A DNA stretch of 64,000 bases, taken from assembly GCF_964656455.1 (NCBI RefSeq), contig NC_135719.1, positions 6,489,163 through 6,553,162 of the forward strand, in the 5' to 3' direction. Position numbers and translations under genes: made by a program. This DNA is from Halichoerus grypus. Lineage: Eukaryota; Chordata; Mammalia; Carnivora; Phocidae. Shown piece by piece: positions 43,401 through 54,396 of this stretch (positions are counted from its first letter, which is position 1; each line of letters opens with the position of its first letter). A model generated the notes under the pieces. It was not told the origin of the DNA, made no database searches, and saw only the letters and a list, made by a program, of their open reading frames with translations.

Positions 43401-46400
43401 ATCCCAGATGGCCAAAGAGGGGAGTGGGTGGTTCACAGGTATTTTCGAAAAATCCAGGGAGTTTATAAAGTCATTTCCCCAAGGCTGCCACATTTCAGTT
43501 TTGGAATGGCAAACATTTCCTGTAATATTGTGGTTAAAAAATAAGAGGTAATGGGAGGTTAAAAGTGAAAGGGTTTGTGGCTTTCATGGTCTGTGACATG
43601 CTCCTAAACCATGGGCTAAGGCTCAGAGGGAAGACTAAGACTGCCTTCAAAGGTCAAAAGGCCATTCTATAAATGTACAAGGGGCTCCCCAAACACTGCA
43701 GAAACAGAAAGGATGGGCCAGATCACCGGGAGCAGGACCCTGACTAAGGCAGGGATCTGGACCCTTGCCTCATGGTCTGAGCAAGGAGGGAGGAGGGAAG
43801 TCACCCGATCCACGAACCAAAACCTGCTTCCTCTGCCAGCACCCCGTCCTCTGACCTTGGACCCAGGCTCCCCTTCCTCAGAGAGCTGACAGTCTCATTG
43901 TCTCAGCTTTCTTTGGCCCTGGGCTGTTTCTGCCTTTGCTGACTTCCTAACTGTTTTGGTTAGTATGTCCTGTGTATGGAGGGGATACAGAGGGAAGGAA
44001 GCAGGGGGGTGGGGTGGGGGGCTGGTCATATACGTAAGACATGAAAGCAGCCCCAGCACTGCAGAGGATCTCAAGATTGACGACCACCACAGGGGCCACT
44101 CCCTGAAAGGCTCTGGGGACCCCCGGGGGCCCAGGGCTCAAGGAGGACCGGGATGAGGATGCTGCAACCATTATCTCGCTCAGTGCTGGCGGACATGGAT
44201 TCCTAGCATCTCTGCTTTACCACTCAGCATACGTAGGGGCTTTCACCACCTTTGGGTATAAAATTACGGAACTGAAACTTAATTTTATATTGGCTTAATA
44301 AAACCTAATCAAGAGTAATGTGTTATAAATACATTCATTCCATATATTTTTTAAAAGGCCTGATTTCTTCAAGACCAATAACAACATATGGAAGGAGATC
44401 ACGGAGGGGAATCCAGAGACTCAAAGAAATTTCTGAGACAGATCAACAAATGCAATGTATAGGCATTACGTGGATCCTGATTCGAATAAGCCAACCATTA
44501 AAAAACTTCTGTGAAACAATCAAGGAAATCTGAACCCTGAGTAGAAATGGGATATTAGGGAATCATTCATTTCTCAGTATGATAATGGTATTGTGGTTAT
44601 ATTTAAGAAAAAGTCCTTAGAGTCTTTTAGTGCAAACTAATGACGTATTTTCAGATGAAATGATATGATGCCTGGGATTTGCTTTAAAATAATTCAGTTT
44701 CGGGGCGCCTGGGCAGCTCAGATTGTTATGCGTCTGCCTTTGGCTCAGGTCACGATCTCAGGGTCCTGGGATCAAGTCCCGCATCAGGCTCCCTGCTCAG
44801 TGGGGAGCCTGCTTCTCCCTCTCCCTCTCCCTCCGCCTGCCGCTCCCCCTGCTTGTGCGCTTTCTCTCTGTCAAATAAATAAATAAAATCTAAAAAAAAA
44901 AAATTCAGGTTCTGGGAAAGGGGATGCGCATGAGGTGTAAAGGGAACAGAGCAAGAATCCCAAGCAGGCTCCCCACTGAGCATGGAGCCCCACGCAGGGC
45001 TCAATCTCATGACCCTGAGATCATGACCTGAGCTGAAACCAAGAGTTGGACCCTCAACCGCCTGAGCAACCCAGGCGCCCCAGGAGATGGATTTTTAAAT
45101 CATTTAGAAGAGGGTCCAAATGAAACGGGCATCTATAGTCACGTCCAGGGCAATCCACTAGGGCAAGGAAGAGCTGAGCCAACCGCTTCATGCCGCTGGG
45201 GGGCTGCTCAGAGAAAGCTCAACTTCCCAACTCATATTTTGCACAATGAGCGGACCAAGCGTTGACTAAAATCAACTGAAGTCAGAAGAGAATGAGCTGG
45301 GGAAAGAATTCAAATCTGACTCAGGTAGGATCTCAGAGTGCCGAGAGGCCGTGAGAGTGGCCAAACCGCTTTTCTGGTGTCTTCGAGAAGACATGGAGGG
45401 TGACAGTGGGAGAGAGGTTCTGTGAGACTAGGTGTCCGTGACTCTAACAGTCCAGAAAGGAACAAGAAGGCAGGCGTGCTGCAAATTAAAGCAGGTGATG
45501 AATTTACAGGGTGTGGATGTAGGCAATATTAAAACACACCTTGAAAGTAATATGCTAACAAAACTGCAAAATCACGGTACATTAAGTATTTTCCCAGAAT
45601 GTTACCACACCAATGTAAGAAAGCTGTTTTTATTTGCGGAGGGTAGTTTCTCTTCCAGGCTTTGCCCATCTACAATCTTTTTTTCTTTTTAATTTTTAAT
45701 CATGGTGGTAAAAAACACATAAGTCTTTAACCTTCTTAACCATTTTTAAGTATGCAGTTCAGTAGTGTTAAGTATATTCACATCGTTGTGTAATAGATCT
45801 CCAGAACTTTTCCATCTTGCAAATCTGAAGGTCTATATCCATTAAAGTAGGACTTCCCATTTCCTCCACCCTACTATCATACTTTTACATGGTTGCCTTC
45901 CTCACTACATTTCCCCCCATCTTACTATTTTATTATCATTATTTTTAAGTAGGCTTCATGCCCAGCATGGAGCCCAATGCAGGGTTTGAACTCACGACCC
46001 TGAGATCAAGACCTGAGCTGAGATCAAGAGTCGGACGCTTAACTGACTGAGCCACCCAGGCGCCCTCCTCACTACTTTTAATATATACATTCAGTCATGT
46101 TACATATTTTCTTGATTTTTAAAATATAAAATCTTCCTTGTTTGCCACTGTACTTTGTGGATCATAATTTACGATTATCTCTCATGCTGGACCTGTGCTG
46201 GTTATCTCTAGCTTGGCCCTACAAGAGAGTCATACCGTAGTGGAGGCAAAACCAAGACCAGCCTTGAACAGTGTGGCTTTTGGGAGGAAGGAGAGTGGAG
46301 CCTCTGGACCCGAGAGACCCAGGCAAGGGGGCTCCGGGGCAGAGAGGTCAGCTTGAGAGTGCAGGCAAAAGAAAACCATCTCTGTACTGGGGACTGGGTC

Positions 46401-49400
46401 CAGAATCCTTCATTGCAGCCTAGCTTTGGGGCAGGACGGGGCTTGGAGCTCAGACAAAGGTAGGGATGGCCACCCACTAACCTGCTCTCTGCCTGATCAG
46501 GATATTTTCCCTTAGGATATACTTTTATAGGAATGTGATTACTAAGTGAGAGGGTCTGTCACACACCCTCGTTTTTCTGATAGAAAAAAAAAATTAGCAA
46601 TAAAAACAATAAGCAAAAATCCCCAAGATGCCACGGGCAAGCCATTTGGTCAGCTTCACAGCCCACTGGTGGAAAAGCCAAGCTGTGTCCTAGGCTGGAG
46701 TTCTGCCCACAGAGTTTTGTCTAAACTCAGTGGATTCTCCCCCTTCGCTTGGCTCTGATACAAAATTACTGATTGCTAAAACTGTCATACAGCTCTTCCA
46801 CTGTAAACACAGGTTTGATGGAAGGGGTAACTGGATAGAAGGACTGTATGAATAGCAGCCCTTGCCCCTTGCTCCTGTCATAAATGCACCCACAGTCTGG
46901 AGTCGCCCATTCAGAGCAAAAGAAAGAATATACACACCATTTGGCCAGAAACGTGGGGCCTGGCCTCTGCAGCAGGAAAGCCTGCTTAAAAACACCATGC
47001 TAAGCCCCAGCGGTGCTCAGACACCCACTCAGCCAGGAGGAGGACGAGCTGTAGGGAGATCTGGTAACTTCTCTATTGCCCTCGAAGGCCCCCCTCTCCC
47101 CCCCCGCCTGGGTCTTACCCCACTGACCTCTCTACCCTCACCTCCTTCCCAAATCCCTCCCCACTGGACTGAGGACTTTCTCAGCACCATATGCCTAGTG
47201 TGTAATATTTTATTTTACTTAAAGATTTATTTATTAGAGAGCGAAGGGGAGTGGCAGAGGGAGAGGAAGAGGGAGAATCCCAAACAGACTCCACACTGAG
47301 TGTGAAGCCAGATGTGGGGCTCGACCCCATGACCCTGAGATCAGGACCGGAGCTGAAATCGGGAGTCAAATCTCAACAGACTGAGCCCCACAGGCGCCCC
47401 ACCTAGTGTGTAATCTATTAGTGACATGTACTTGGTTTGCTGCTTTGCAAACATCATTCTATAGTCGGGAAGTGCTGTGAGGTCCTCAGACGCAGACTAT
47501 CTCCCATAGCCGGCAGATTCTGCAATGCAAGATTGTTGAGGGCTTCCTTAGGAATGAAGAATGGATTTTACCTGAAACCGGTCCAAAAAAAGCTTTCCTT
47601 CCCTTTTCTTTAAGTCCCATGAGGGCAGGGAATTTTTCTGTCTTGTTCGCGGCTGTGTCCCCATTACCCAGAAGGGTGTCTAGCTGAATGAACCAAATGA
47701 GTCACGGGATGACTTATCTGCAGGTCATCTTCTGGTACCACTTCTTTTCCCTCTCACACTCCTGTCTGGTCACCACTCACTGGACGAATTTATAATCAAA
47801 AGTCTTCATAACAAAGTTTCAAATGATGAATTCACCCGGAGTTAGGCTGAGTCTGACCACACACATTTCCAGGACTAGCGGGCAGCGGTTTGTGCTGAGG
47901 GAAGGCGGCTAAGTCTGGGGGACCTGTACCCCCCTTTCGGTGGCTCAGCACATCACAAACATGGGCTTCTCTAGCGGCAGCGAGGCTTTGCTAACTACGG
48001 CAAGCGGGCGCTGGCTTCTGGGCCTCGGGTCGGCTCTGGGGTGAGAAGCCAGCGGGAGGGGACGGGTCACTGACAAGCGGTTCCTGGGACTCAACTAGGC
48101 GAGATTTACCAGCGGCATGGACTCCCGTGCGGCCCCTGCTGAGGCAGGCGAGCCCTCCCCGCTCCGCCTCGGCGTAAACGAAGCATGGCTGCCACGTCCC
48201 AGTGCTGAAAAGGCTCATCGCCCTCAAGCCTTGGCAGGAAAAAAAGGTGACACTGGTTTAAAGTAAGGCACTGTCCTTCGGTGAGTAGGTCTGGTTACGC
48301 TGTTGAGGGCACCTGAGCCCTGGGCAGCGCCCACATACCCAGGGCCCACCCCTTCCAGTGTGTCGGGGGACAGAGCTGCCGCTTTCTCTCCTCAGTGGAC
48401 GAGGTTGATGTGACAGTAGGTAATCAGGAGTCTGAAGATCTCGGAGGTCTCAAAGAGGGGTGGTGGGGACAGCGCCTCACAGACTCTAGAATCCCCGTTT
48501 CCCACCCGGAGTTCACGAAACACGCATTTCACGTGCTCTTGCCAACGGCAGGTGGCGCTCGTGCAGCAAAATGAAATGCAGCTGCTGTCACTTAAGATTT
48601 TGGGCTTTGGGGGGGAAAAAAAAAAGAAAACAAACTGGTCCCGCATCTTCCTACTTATCAAATGCTGTGCTCTCTGAACACAAAGTCCGTGCTCACAGTG
48701 ATTTCACACCACTGGGTTTAGGAAGGGACCCGAGCGATTCCCATTTTACAGGTGATAGCAGGCTTGCTGAAAACTGGGCCATTCGTCAGGTGAGAGCAGG
48801 CAGGGTCTCATGCCAGGCCCTGCTCCCCTGAATCCTGCGGTAGGCCCTTTACTCTCCCAGCGACTGGGCACGGTGGGACTTCGGTTAACCCTGGTTACAT
48901 AATGGCTACGAACTGGGAACTGGATATTTCTAGTCAAGCCAAGATAAAGGGACGAGTCCTTTCAGCCGGCTCTCCAGAGCACAGAGGCGACAGAAGGGGA
49001 GGATTCCCGGCAGGAGGATGAGGGGACCAACCTCGTCCGGTGACAGCAGAGCTGGAAGGGCCACTGAGGTCCCCAGGCCCACTGGCTGCTAAATGTGGCT
49101 ACATAACAGGAGTGACCTGTGAAATGTGTCCAAATGCAGATTCCTGGGCCCATGCCCCAGATTCCTGAGTCCGAATCTCCAGGGCTGGGGCCCAAGAAAC
49201 TGAATTTATTTCTAAGATGATCCCCCAAGTGATTTTTAATGAAGTCAAACAGTCACCAGTTCACCAGACTGGTCTTTGTGACCCACTGGCCTAACCTACA
49301 CTTCTCGTCTCACAGAGACTGAGGATCATTACCGGACACCGACTTACTTTCTACGCGCCTGTCCTGCCTACGCATTCGCTGCTTTGACGCTCACCACAGC

Positions 49401-50793
49401 GCTATGAGGTGGGTACTACTTAGCATTACTGTCATCCCCATCGTGCAGGGGAGGAAAACCGGAACCCAGGCCTTGGCCCTTGAACTCAGGAAAGGCTCCA
49501 TCGGGGATGTGTTTCAAGTCTTCTTTTGGGCACATTTAAATCCTCCTTTTGGGCCAGCTGGATGCCTCACGGGCAGAGCCTGAGTTCTGGGCCCGCATTT
49601 GCCCTTTGGACGTGCTAGCTTCCAATTCCAGTAACATATATTTCTGGAACTAACAGGCAGCCTCTAGCTCTCAGAAAATGCTGAAACAGGTTGAAACTCT
49701 ACAGAGAGAGATACAGGTGAGGCAAAAAGGGGCAGGAATCACTTATTAACTGTAAGGACTGTTTGGCATTAGGTTGGCTCAATAAGGGAGACTTTCTTTA
49801 CTTTCTTATGCAATTCTGGATTTCTTCAAGAGATCTTTAATAACTGGTCATACCCATTTGAAATATAGAAGACATTATCGTGAAGAGGGAGTACGGGGAA
49901 AAATGTGAATGCATTTGAAGAGTCTGGAGAGGTGTGTGTGAATGAAGGGGTGTGTGTGTGCGGTGACTCTCGAGAGATCTGGGACAACACTGTTTTCGAT
50001 GAGGAGGCAGAGCCGATAATGCCCTCCTAGGGCTCATCCTGTGGGGCTCTGCTGGCAGGAGACTAAGGGGCGAGGTAAACCTTTATCCGCCAGGTCATCT
50101 CCTTTGTGGTGATGTCTGGGATGTCTATGAGAGATGGACACTTGAAGGTGAGGGCACAGATTAAGTGGTTTCGAGAGACCCCTTCCCCATGCCATCTGAG
50201 ACTCAACGCTCCCGTAGGCAGGAGGGCTCTGCCATCATAAGGCCCAGCTCTCAGATTCTGGCTCTTGAGTTCTTCCATAAACGCACAGTCCTACAAAACT
50301 CCTGGAGCATGAACAGGTTAAGTCACCTCACAGAGACTCCATAGGGAAACCGCAGCTGTTATGGGGGCCTTTGGCTTATTCAGTTACAGATCTGATCCCC
50401 AAATATAGCTGCAGATCGGGCTTAAGGAGTCTGGTAAGACAGCTCCAGTGTATGACGTGAAAGCAAGACAGGGTGACTCCAGGACCCACACACTTCTGCT
50501 CGCTCCGCCACCGCGTTTCCTCTGGTCTTCACAGATGTGTGCTGGTGTCCCGGGGCATCTCAACAAAAACCCGAGGGAGGGGAGAGGTGGGGGCGCGGAC
50601 GTCACTCACCTCAGAGCGCTGTACCCTTGGCATACGCTGACGCAGCACAGGACCTTCTCTTGGTTTGCCTGAGTCTCCCCCAAGTATTTACACACGATGT
50701 TACCACCCAGGCTGAAGCCCACGACGACCAGCTGGGTCTGGGGATACGTCTTCTTGATGTAGTTTACCATGGCTCCAAATTCCCAGGTGCAGC
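34263..50793 (-). CDS. ABHD2: ABHD2 C-terminal part (residues about 180-425), 6 of its exons
   Basis: ABHD2 is a membrane-anchored alpha/beta-hydrolase. The human protein hydrolyses monoacylglycerol lipids and is the sperm progesterone receptor whose activation depletes 2-AG and releases CatSper. Minus-strand exons: 50793-50610, 42154-42062, 39364-39254, 37873-37804, 36106-36022, 34459-34263 (740 nt). Counting back from the stop puts the nucleophile Ser at 207 within GFSLGGN, Asp at 345 in NAADDPL and His at 376 in HGGHLG, exactly the human triad numbers. All junctions are GT-AG and the frame is open. The N-terminal membrane anchor, the HX4D motif and first 179 residues lie beyond position 64000. 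At the C-terminus I read NKSQC and VEAELE, where human, from memory, has NKLQC and VEADLE. Confidence 0.97.
34460..36021 (-). other. ABHD2: ABHD2 intron between last two coding exons
   Basis: It holds a MER5-like relic (about 34705-34930) and a moderately CpG-rich patch near 35150-35560. No SINE and no additional exon are seen. Confidence 0.8.
34705..34930 (+). mobile_element. MER5A-type DNA transposon fossil
   Basis: agtggttctcaaacttggac at one end, taaaatgcagattctgcttt and catttctaacaagctcctag in the body. Intronic in ABHD2. Confidence 0.7.
36022..36106 (-). CDS. ABHD2: ABHD2 exon with catalytic Asp345
   Basis: Acceptor ctgcctgcag, opens IYVPLMLVNAADDPLVHE, ends IPKSLS plus one base; donor gtaagt. 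85 nt. The exon supplies the acid of the triad. Confidence 0.97.
37141..37338 (+). mobile_element. Carnivore SINE
   Basis: ggggcgcctgggtggctcag head, CT-rich middle and a long A tail. agaaatacatctgtttt is duplicated on both sides (about 17 bp, perfect). In an ABHD2 intron, antisense to the gene. Confidence 0.98.
37804..37873 (-). CDS. ABHD2: ABHD2 exon, residues 309-332
   Basis: Acceptor gtgtgtcgcag, which follows a CA repeat (TG on the minus strand); codes KFHGYNSLKEYYEEESC and MRYLHR, donor gtgagt. 70 nt. Confidence 0.96.
37877..37896 (+). repeat. (AC)n microsatellite next to an ABHD2 acceptor
   Basis: About 9 AC units begin a few bases from the intron-exon boundary at 37873. On the ABHD2 strand it is a TG run just upstream of the acceptor. 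Confidence 0.9.
38629..38656 (+). repeat. (TTTTG)n simple repeat
   Basis: Four to five ttttg units in an ABHD2 intron. Confidence 0.75.
38953..39158 (+). mobile_element. Carnivore SINE
   Basis: ggggcccccgggtggcacag head, tgactcttggttttggctca, CT-rich block, caataaataaatcttta tail. It ends about 95 bp before the ABHD2 exon boundary at 39254. Confidence 0.95.
39254..39364 (-). CDS. ABHD2: ABHD2 exon, residues 272-309
   Basis: Acceptor ctcattctag, opens QALFGDHVKKPQSLED and ends SLMQIDDNVM plus two bases of Arg; donor gtatgc. 111 nt. Confidence 0.96.
39728..40034. mobile_element. Tc1/mariner-type (Tigger-like) MITE, complete
   Basis: Terminal inverted repeats of about 18-20 bp (cagttgacccttgaacaat at the left, attgttcaagggtcaactg at the right) are flanked by a TA dinucleotide on each side, the target duplication of Tc1/mariner elements. 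The interior is A/T-rich without a transposase frame. In the ABHD2 intron 39365-42061. The exact named family is uncertain. Confidence 0.85.
42062..42154 (-). CDS. ABHD2: ABHD2 exon, residues 241-272
   Basis: Acceptor gttctttcag, opens AQETFMQWDQCRRFYNF and ends KKIILSH plus two bases of Arg; donor gtacca is weaker than the others. 93 nt. Confidence 0.96.
42637..42837 (-). mobile_element. Carnivore SINE, same strand as ABHD2
   Basis: Poly-T, gatttttacttatttatttg, terminal gagccacccaggctcccc; catttgagctctgttttg and catttgagctctcttttg flank it. Confidence 0.95.
44335..44701 (+). mobile_element. Old L1-like 3' end fragment
   Basis: gatcaacaaatgcaatgtat, tggatcctgattcgaataag, tgataatggtattgtggtta, gatgaaatgatatgatgcct and gggatttgctttaaaataat are in the order of a common mammalian L1 3' end. 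It is cut by a SINE at 44702. Confidence 0.6.
44702..44903 (+). mobile_element. Carnivore SINE
   Basis: ggggcgcctgggcagctcag head, CT-rich block, caaataaataaataaaatct tail. It is adjoined by an antisense SINE, making an inverted pair. Confidence 0.96.
44904..45081 (-). mobile_element. Carnivore SINE fragment, antisense
   Basis: caagcaggctccccactgag, atcatgacctgagctgaaac, terminal gagcaacccaggcgcccc; its tail is eroded. It directly follows the plus-strand SINE. Confidence 0.9.
45685..46170 (-). mobile_element. Old L1 fragment, antisense, split by a SINE
   Basis: ttaaccatttttaagtatgc, attcacatcgttgtgtaata, ccagaacttttccatcttgc is the well-known L1 3' antisense string. The SINE at 45935 interrupts it. 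Confidence 0.65.
45935..46065 (-). mobile_element. Carnivore SINE, short subtype, antisense
   Basis: ttaagtaggcttcatgccca, atcaagacctgagctgagat, terminal gagccacccaggcgccc; ctcactac on each side is a possible target duplication. Confidence 0.92.
47208..47400 (-). mobile_element. Carnivore SINE, antisense
   Basis: T-rich tail, gatttatttattagagagcg, terminal gagccccacaggcgcccc. cctagtgtgtaat is duplicated perfectly on both sides. Confidence 0.95.
47600..47700 (+). repeat. L2 LINE 3' end fragment
   Basis: taagtcccatgagggcaggg, aatttttctgtcttgttcgc, gtgtccccattacccagaag are the L2 terminal string. Confidence 0.7.
49070..49250 (+). mobile_element. MER5-like DNA transposon relic
   Basis: aaatgcagattcctgggccc, cctgagtccgaatctccagg, aagtgatttttaatgaag. 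Diverged. Confidence 0.5.
50610..50793 (-). CDS. ABHD2: ABHD2 exon with the nucleophile Ser207
   Basis: Acceptor ctgcccacag, opens (G)CTWEFGAMVNYIKKTY, contains GFSLGGN and ends CQGYSAL plus two bases of Arg, donor gtgagt. 184 nt. The first codon is completed from an exon outside the window. Confidence 0.97.
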
Positions 50794-50902
50794 CTGTGGG
50801 CAGAGAGGTAAGACCACTCAGTCATTTTAGGTGCAACAGAATGACTGCCCTGGAGAGAGAGCTGGAGGGTTCCTGAGTGCGTGCCAAGATGCTAACAGAG
50901 AG

Positions 50903-50963
50903 GTGTGTGTGTGTGTGTGTGTGTGGGTGTGTGTGGATGGGTGTGGGTGTGTATGGAGAGAGA
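50903..50963 (+). repeat. (GT)n microsatellite, interrupted
   Basis: A pure GT run of 22-24 nt is followed by gtgtgg-type variant units. It lies about 110 bp upstream (on the gene strand) of the ABHD2 Ser207 exon. Confidence 0.92.
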
Positions 50964-51939
50964 GGGAGGGAGGGAGGCATAAACACAGACAGAGACACTT
51001 CTCTTTGGCTACCTGGAGAGAAGTTTCCAGATGCTCCTCTGTGTAAGAGGAGACCCAACCTCAGTGGTGCCCATGAGCGGAGGGACCATGTATCACACAG
51101 ATGTGCAATGCTCTCTGAAGGTGGGTTGTGGAAAAACCTGTCTAGAGGCACATGGAAATGAAAACAGATATCCAGGGTGTCGTGAGCACAGTCGTTCGCA
51201 CACAGATACAGAAGTAACCACAAAACCCTTTGGGATTAGCTTCTTCGGCTACAAAACAGGATGCTATACCCATGTGTACGATGACTCATGGTGTCAAGAA
51301 AAGAACCAAGTGGATGTTATTTGCGGGAACTTCTTGTCGGCGTGGGGGAAGGAAGGAAAGACAAACTTCAGTCTGGAGGGACGGCCAGGATGCTCTACAG
51401 GATTAGGATAAAATGTCCTTGGTGACGTAAGGACAGAGTGCCGAGGGAGGCAGGCTCATTGAGAAACACACAGGGGAGACCTCTGTGCAGAGAGGGCCTT
51501 GTTTGTCTGGGAGGCGTGATCTCAGTTGGTCCCACTGGGAAGCCTGTGAAGCCGTGTTCTCTCCACAGCTTTGCTAAGAGGAGGAGGTTAGTGCCATCCA
51601 CGGGTGAAGGGATTTGTCACATCCTTCTGAGACCCGACCCCAGGCTCCTCGGGGAGCCAACTTAAAATAAAACCTAACAGGGAAAGTTACGGATGTTGGC
51701 AAGACACACGCACATGACAGACCAGCAACGAGGAGACTGTGGGTTTATAGTGGAAACAGGCTGCTGACCCCGGCACGGGCTCAGAGGTCTGGCCGTCCCT
51801 CAGGAGAGTTGAGCAGCTTCTTCCCTAACCAGCAAGCCATGGGGGATACTGCCTTTTGAGCCTCGGGCAAGCGCCTCTTACAGCTTCCTTTCATGGAGGG
51901 ACACAGCCTCAGGCGGGCCAGCACAACCCCAGGTTGGGG

Positions 51940-52062
51940 GGGCGGTTCTCAAACTACAGTGGGTAGAGGATCACCTGGGAGGACATTGGACATGGGCAGC
52001 CCCGGGCTTCACCCCCAGACGAGCTGATTTAGTAAGATGGGGGCCAGGCCCAGGAACCTATA
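51940..52062 (+). mobile_element. MER5A-type DNA transposon fragment
   Basis: ggttctcaaactacagtggg, ggatcacctgggaggacatt, caggcccaggaacctatatt. Confidence 0.65.
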
Positions 52063-52326
52063 TTTTTTGAATAGGTAAAACATGCATATGGCACAAAATT
52101 CAAATAACATTAGAGATGTGGTAACTGGTAATTTCTCATATTCCTTGAAAAAATGTCAGTGGTAGCACACAGATTTAGTACCGTGTTTACTTTTTCTTTT
52201 TTTTTATTTTTTTTATTTTAGATTTTTTTTATTGTGGACATCTTTTTTCTTTACTAAAGTAGCACTGGAAGTATTTCTAACATGATCAAGCATGCGCCAT
52301 TGCTTTTATAAACCTAAGTTCATACT

Positions 52327-52700
52327 TTCTTTTTTTTTTTAATTTTTTTATTGTTATGTTAATCCCCATACATTACATCATTAGTTTTAGATATAGTGTT
52401 CCATGATTCATTGTTTGTGCATAACACCCAGTGCTCCATGCAGAACGTGCCCTCCTCAATACCCATCACCAGGCTAACCCATCCTCCCACCCCCCTCCCC
52501 TCTAGAACCCTCAGTTTGTTTTTCAGAGTCCATCGTCTCTCATGGTTCTTCTCCCCCTCCGATTTCCCCCCCTTCATTCTTCCCCTCCTGCTACATTCTT
52601 CTTCTTCTTTTTTTCTTTCTTAACATATATTGCATTATTTGTTTCAGAGGTACAGATCTGAGATTCAACAGTCTTGCACAATTCACAGCGCTTACCAGAA
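52327..52700 (-). mobile_element. Carnivore L1 3' UTR, antisense
   Basis: After a poly-T, the string gttaatccccatacattaca, ttagatatagtgttccatga, cacccagtgctccatgcaga, gtgccctcctcaatacccat is the carnivore L1 3' end read antisense. It is much less diverged than the other L1 pieces here and is truncated to about 370 bp. Confidence 0.85.
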
Positions 52701-52768
52701 TACTTTTTCTTTTTTTAACAATGTCTTGGAAGCCACTGTATAACAATACACAGAAATCTGCCCTATTC

Positions 52769-52872
52769 TTTTTTTTTTTTTTAAGTCATCTCTACCCTCA
52801 ACGTGGGGCTCGAACTCACGACCCTGAGATCAAGTATTGCACGCTCCACCGACTGAGCCGGCCAGGCGCCCC
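52769..52872 (-). mobile_element. Carnivore SINE, short subtype, antisense
   Basis: Poly-T, catctctaccctcaacgtgg, terminal gagccggccaggcgcccc; tgccctattctt and tgccctgttctt flank it. Confidence 0.94.
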
Positions 52873-53059
52873 TGCCCTGTTCTTTTTTATTTTTATTTGA
52901 CAAGGCATAACATAACACTCAGGAAAGTGCATAATGAATTTGTACACGCTTACACCCATGTAAACACTGCCCAAACCATGTAAACCATGGTTTAAATTAC
53001 TTGAAACAAGTCATTGTAGCTTAACAGTCAAAAAGGCTAATCTAGGTTTCTAGATTTTT

Positions 53060-53275
53060 CTCCAAAACAGTGTTCTTCAATCCGATTGCATTGATCTGAC
53101 GCCCATTAAAATCACCCAGGGATCTTGTAAAACACCAATACCTAATGCCTGCCCCCCCCCCCACCCCACCCCCACCACCGGCTCATTGAATCAGAACTGT
53201 CTGGGCGTGGGGCCTGGTCTTTTACCAGATCTCCAGGTGCCTCCGAAGTGCAACCAGGGCTGAGAACCACTGATG
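53060..53275 (+). mobile_element. MER5A DNA transposon fossil
   Basis: cagtgttcttcaatccgatt at the left, attaaaatcacccagggatc in the body and ggctgagaaccactgatg at the right end. It contains a C-run at 53151-53162. Confidence 0.8.
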
Positions 53276-54280
53276 TAGGAACGGGGAACACTCTGGCTCC
53301 GACAAATCTGGGAAAGGTGTTTCCGGAGCTACTCTCTGCCTCGGGGCCATCCCTTCACAGACCTCCTTTCCTGTCCGCCTGCAGTAAGCGACCTTCCCAC
53401 AGGGAGGCACTACTCCACCTTTTGGAAGTTACCGCAGCGGGGCTGTTGGCCTGGTAGCAGCTTTCCGAGTATCTCCTCAAAGCCAGGTTTCTACACAACC
53501 AGACACCTCCTCCAGGTCCACCAAACGCCCCCCTGGAATGGTTTTATTATGTACAGACACCAGTTTTTCAATAAAATTCCAGCTAGTTAAAAAGCCCGGC
53601 GAAAATAAAGAATACAAAAAATATGTTTAAGTCCCTTTAGGCCAGTCTCAGCTAGGCTCCAGACACCCAGCGTGCCCCTCATGCTGGAGAAGAGGTTTGT
53701 ACAGCTAATGATGAGAACATCATTTGCTCGCATGAGAAAGGGTATCAAGGGACTTATTTTAAATTGTTACTAAAATCCTCACTTTTCCACTATTTCCTTG
53801 GGGTTCTGCCTAATTTCATTCATCCCTTGGCTGTTTATAACTCTATGTTTTGTTCTAATATGGAAGGAACCTCTACTAGGTGATGCGCTCCGTGCAGTAA
53901 AGACATGCTCGGTCTTGTTCCCCACTTCATCTGTGGGGCCAGGTGCAGGGTGGCCACTGGGTCAGTACCACCTAAATGAAGGGACGAAAGCCTGGGTGCA
54001 CTGTGCCCCAGGCCCTGTCCTGGGAACGTAAACACAGCGGAGGAAGCAGATCCAAAGGGATGGAATGACTTGCCCGACCTCACACAGTGAGCGGGCGGGA
54101 AGCGCAGGACTTTGGATCCACATCTAACCCCAAACCCAAGTCCTTTGCCTCATAACACAAACCGACACAAGTTATAGTACTGCAGGGATTTATTTTTTCA
54201 TTATTAAAAGTCTTTGCTTTCTCATCACCTGATTCCTTTTAGACCGGTCTTTTTTTTTTTAAATAGTATTTAAAAAAAAA

Positions 54281-54396
54281 TTTTTTTTTTTAAGTTTGAT
54301 TTATTTCTGCAATCTCTACACCCAGCGTGGGGCTCAAACTCACAACCCTGAGATCAAGAGTCATGTGCTCCACCCAATGAGCCAGCCGGGCGCTCC
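54281..54396 (-). mobile_element. Carnivore SINE, short subtype, antisense
   Basis: Poly-T, gcaatctctacacccagcgt, terminal gagccagccgggcgctcc. Confidence 0.9.

Larger units (their letters stand above)
42155..50609 (-). other. ABHD2: ABHD2 8.5-kb intron
   Basis: It holds SINEs at 42637, 44702, 44904, 45935 and 47208, two L1-like fragments, an L2 end and a CpG-dense patch (47960-48210). About 42840-44330 and 48250-50600 have no repeats I can name beyond a MER5-like piece near 49070-49250. No further exon with a reading frame like ABHD2 was seen. Confidence 0.8.
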
